Positions 63,306-64,000 of a DNA stretch of 64,000 nt are shown here, one piece after another. Each line of letters starts with the position of its first letter. Position 1 is the stretch's first letter. The notes under the pieces were generated by a model, which saw nothing but the letters and a program-made list of their open reading frames with translations, had not been told where the DNA came from and did no database searches. The position numbers were made by a program, and so were the translations under genes. This DNA is from Spodoptera frugiperda (Eukaryota > Arthropoda > Insecta > Lepidoptera > Noctuidae), in the NCBI RefSeq assembly GCF_023101765.2, contig NC_064236.1, positions 19,494,993 through 19,558,992 of the forward strand, given 5' to 3'.

Positions 63306-64000
63306 TGGTTACCATAATACAATGATGATGGAATATTCCGAAAATCCAATTAATTTCAATAGAAACATTTTAACAAGATGTTAATTCAGAACACTAACTA
63401 AGCAAACTAAAAAATCGCTACCAACACTCAAGTAATTGGAAATTTCAATCAACAAACAACATAAATGAATATTTAAGCACCTTTAAGACTCAATAAATTG
63501 TATTGGCGTTTCCAATCAAGACATCAAACTGAAATTCAATTAAAGTGTAAACAGAAAACGGTTAAAAAACTATTCCATAGACAACAGAGCGAAGCATTAA
63601 GTACTAAGACTTTTTAAATAACCTTTTCCATCTGGCTGCGTTGAATAAATGTTGCTAGAAGAAAAATTGTATTGAAAATATTATTTTTGCTGTTGGCAAG
63701 TTAATGAGAAAAACTAACTGGAGTGATTGGTTCGTTAAAATTTAATCTCTTTGTAAAGTGAAGTCTAGTCAAGTGTTAAGTACTATCGGTTTATGCTCGA
63801 GTTCTAACTATGAAGAATAAAAGGTTTAAAGTGTTTAACTATTACGCGATTTATTTTAAATGTAAAATGATTTTGATGGAACATTCTAGATTGAGTTTAA
63901 TAGTTGCTTATTTAATATCTGGCAGGCTTTGAGACACAATTCATTTACTTTTCGACATTTTTTAAATGTTCAGTTAGGTTTCAGGGGTTTTACATGTCGC
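63306..64000. other. AT-rich end of window, nothing recognised
   Basis: No repeat family, RNA gene or reading frame recognised. Confidence 0.45.

Overview
The window looks like repeat-dense, non-coding chromosomal DNA from a moth (Lepidoptera, probably a noctuoid). It is AT-rich. It has no recognisable intact host gene and no operon-like gene packing, ribosomal RNA or bacterial signals. The lepidopteran assignment is inference from the repeat types: several tRNA-derived SINE families, many R1-type LINE 3' tails, many Helitrons ending in CTAG and inserted between A and T, and an mdg3/micropia-like LTR retrotransposon. The species cannot be fixed from the sequence alone.

Layout. From 1 to 35 kb there are scattered SINEs (families called A, B and C here), one 5'-truncated R1-clade LINE (3473-4325) plus short R1 tails, fragments of other LINE polymerases, short non-autonomous Helitrons (2511-2821, 4553-4813, 13595-14184, 14585-15308, 29005-29861, 30246-31083) and MITE-like elements. 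Several are nested: one Helitron sits inside another at 13793-14174, and a MITE sits inside a Helitron at 14910-15302. From 35.3 to 43.4 kb lies a cluster of one Helitron family: copy A (35300-37656) and a head-to-tail pair B+C (38433-43412). All carry broken pieces of the N-terminal part of the Helitron Rep/helicase protein but no Rep nuclease or helicase core that I can see. From 44642 to 50843 there is a nearly complete Ty3/Gypsy-type LTR retrotransposon with two LTRs, a 4-bp target duplication, a tRNA-Leu-type primer site, gag, protease, reverse transcriptase, RNase H and integrase. Two frame breaks probably make it non-functional. From 51 to 64 kb there are further SINEs, LINE tails, fold-back MITEs and a 2.1 kb TA-flanked element with inverted ends (58455-60570).

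No genes here work together as a host pathway. The only cooperating set is the retrotransposon's own gag-pol. The most unusual items are the tandem Helitron dimer with a non-terminal junction, the nested Helitrons that leave perfect A/T empty sites, the Helitron with two stacked 3' termini, the 2.1 kb element with many copies of AATTATCAGCAC, and a small exon-like open frame (59717-59904, minus strand). I saw no convincing entirely new biological system. The novelty is in the structure of the mobile elements.
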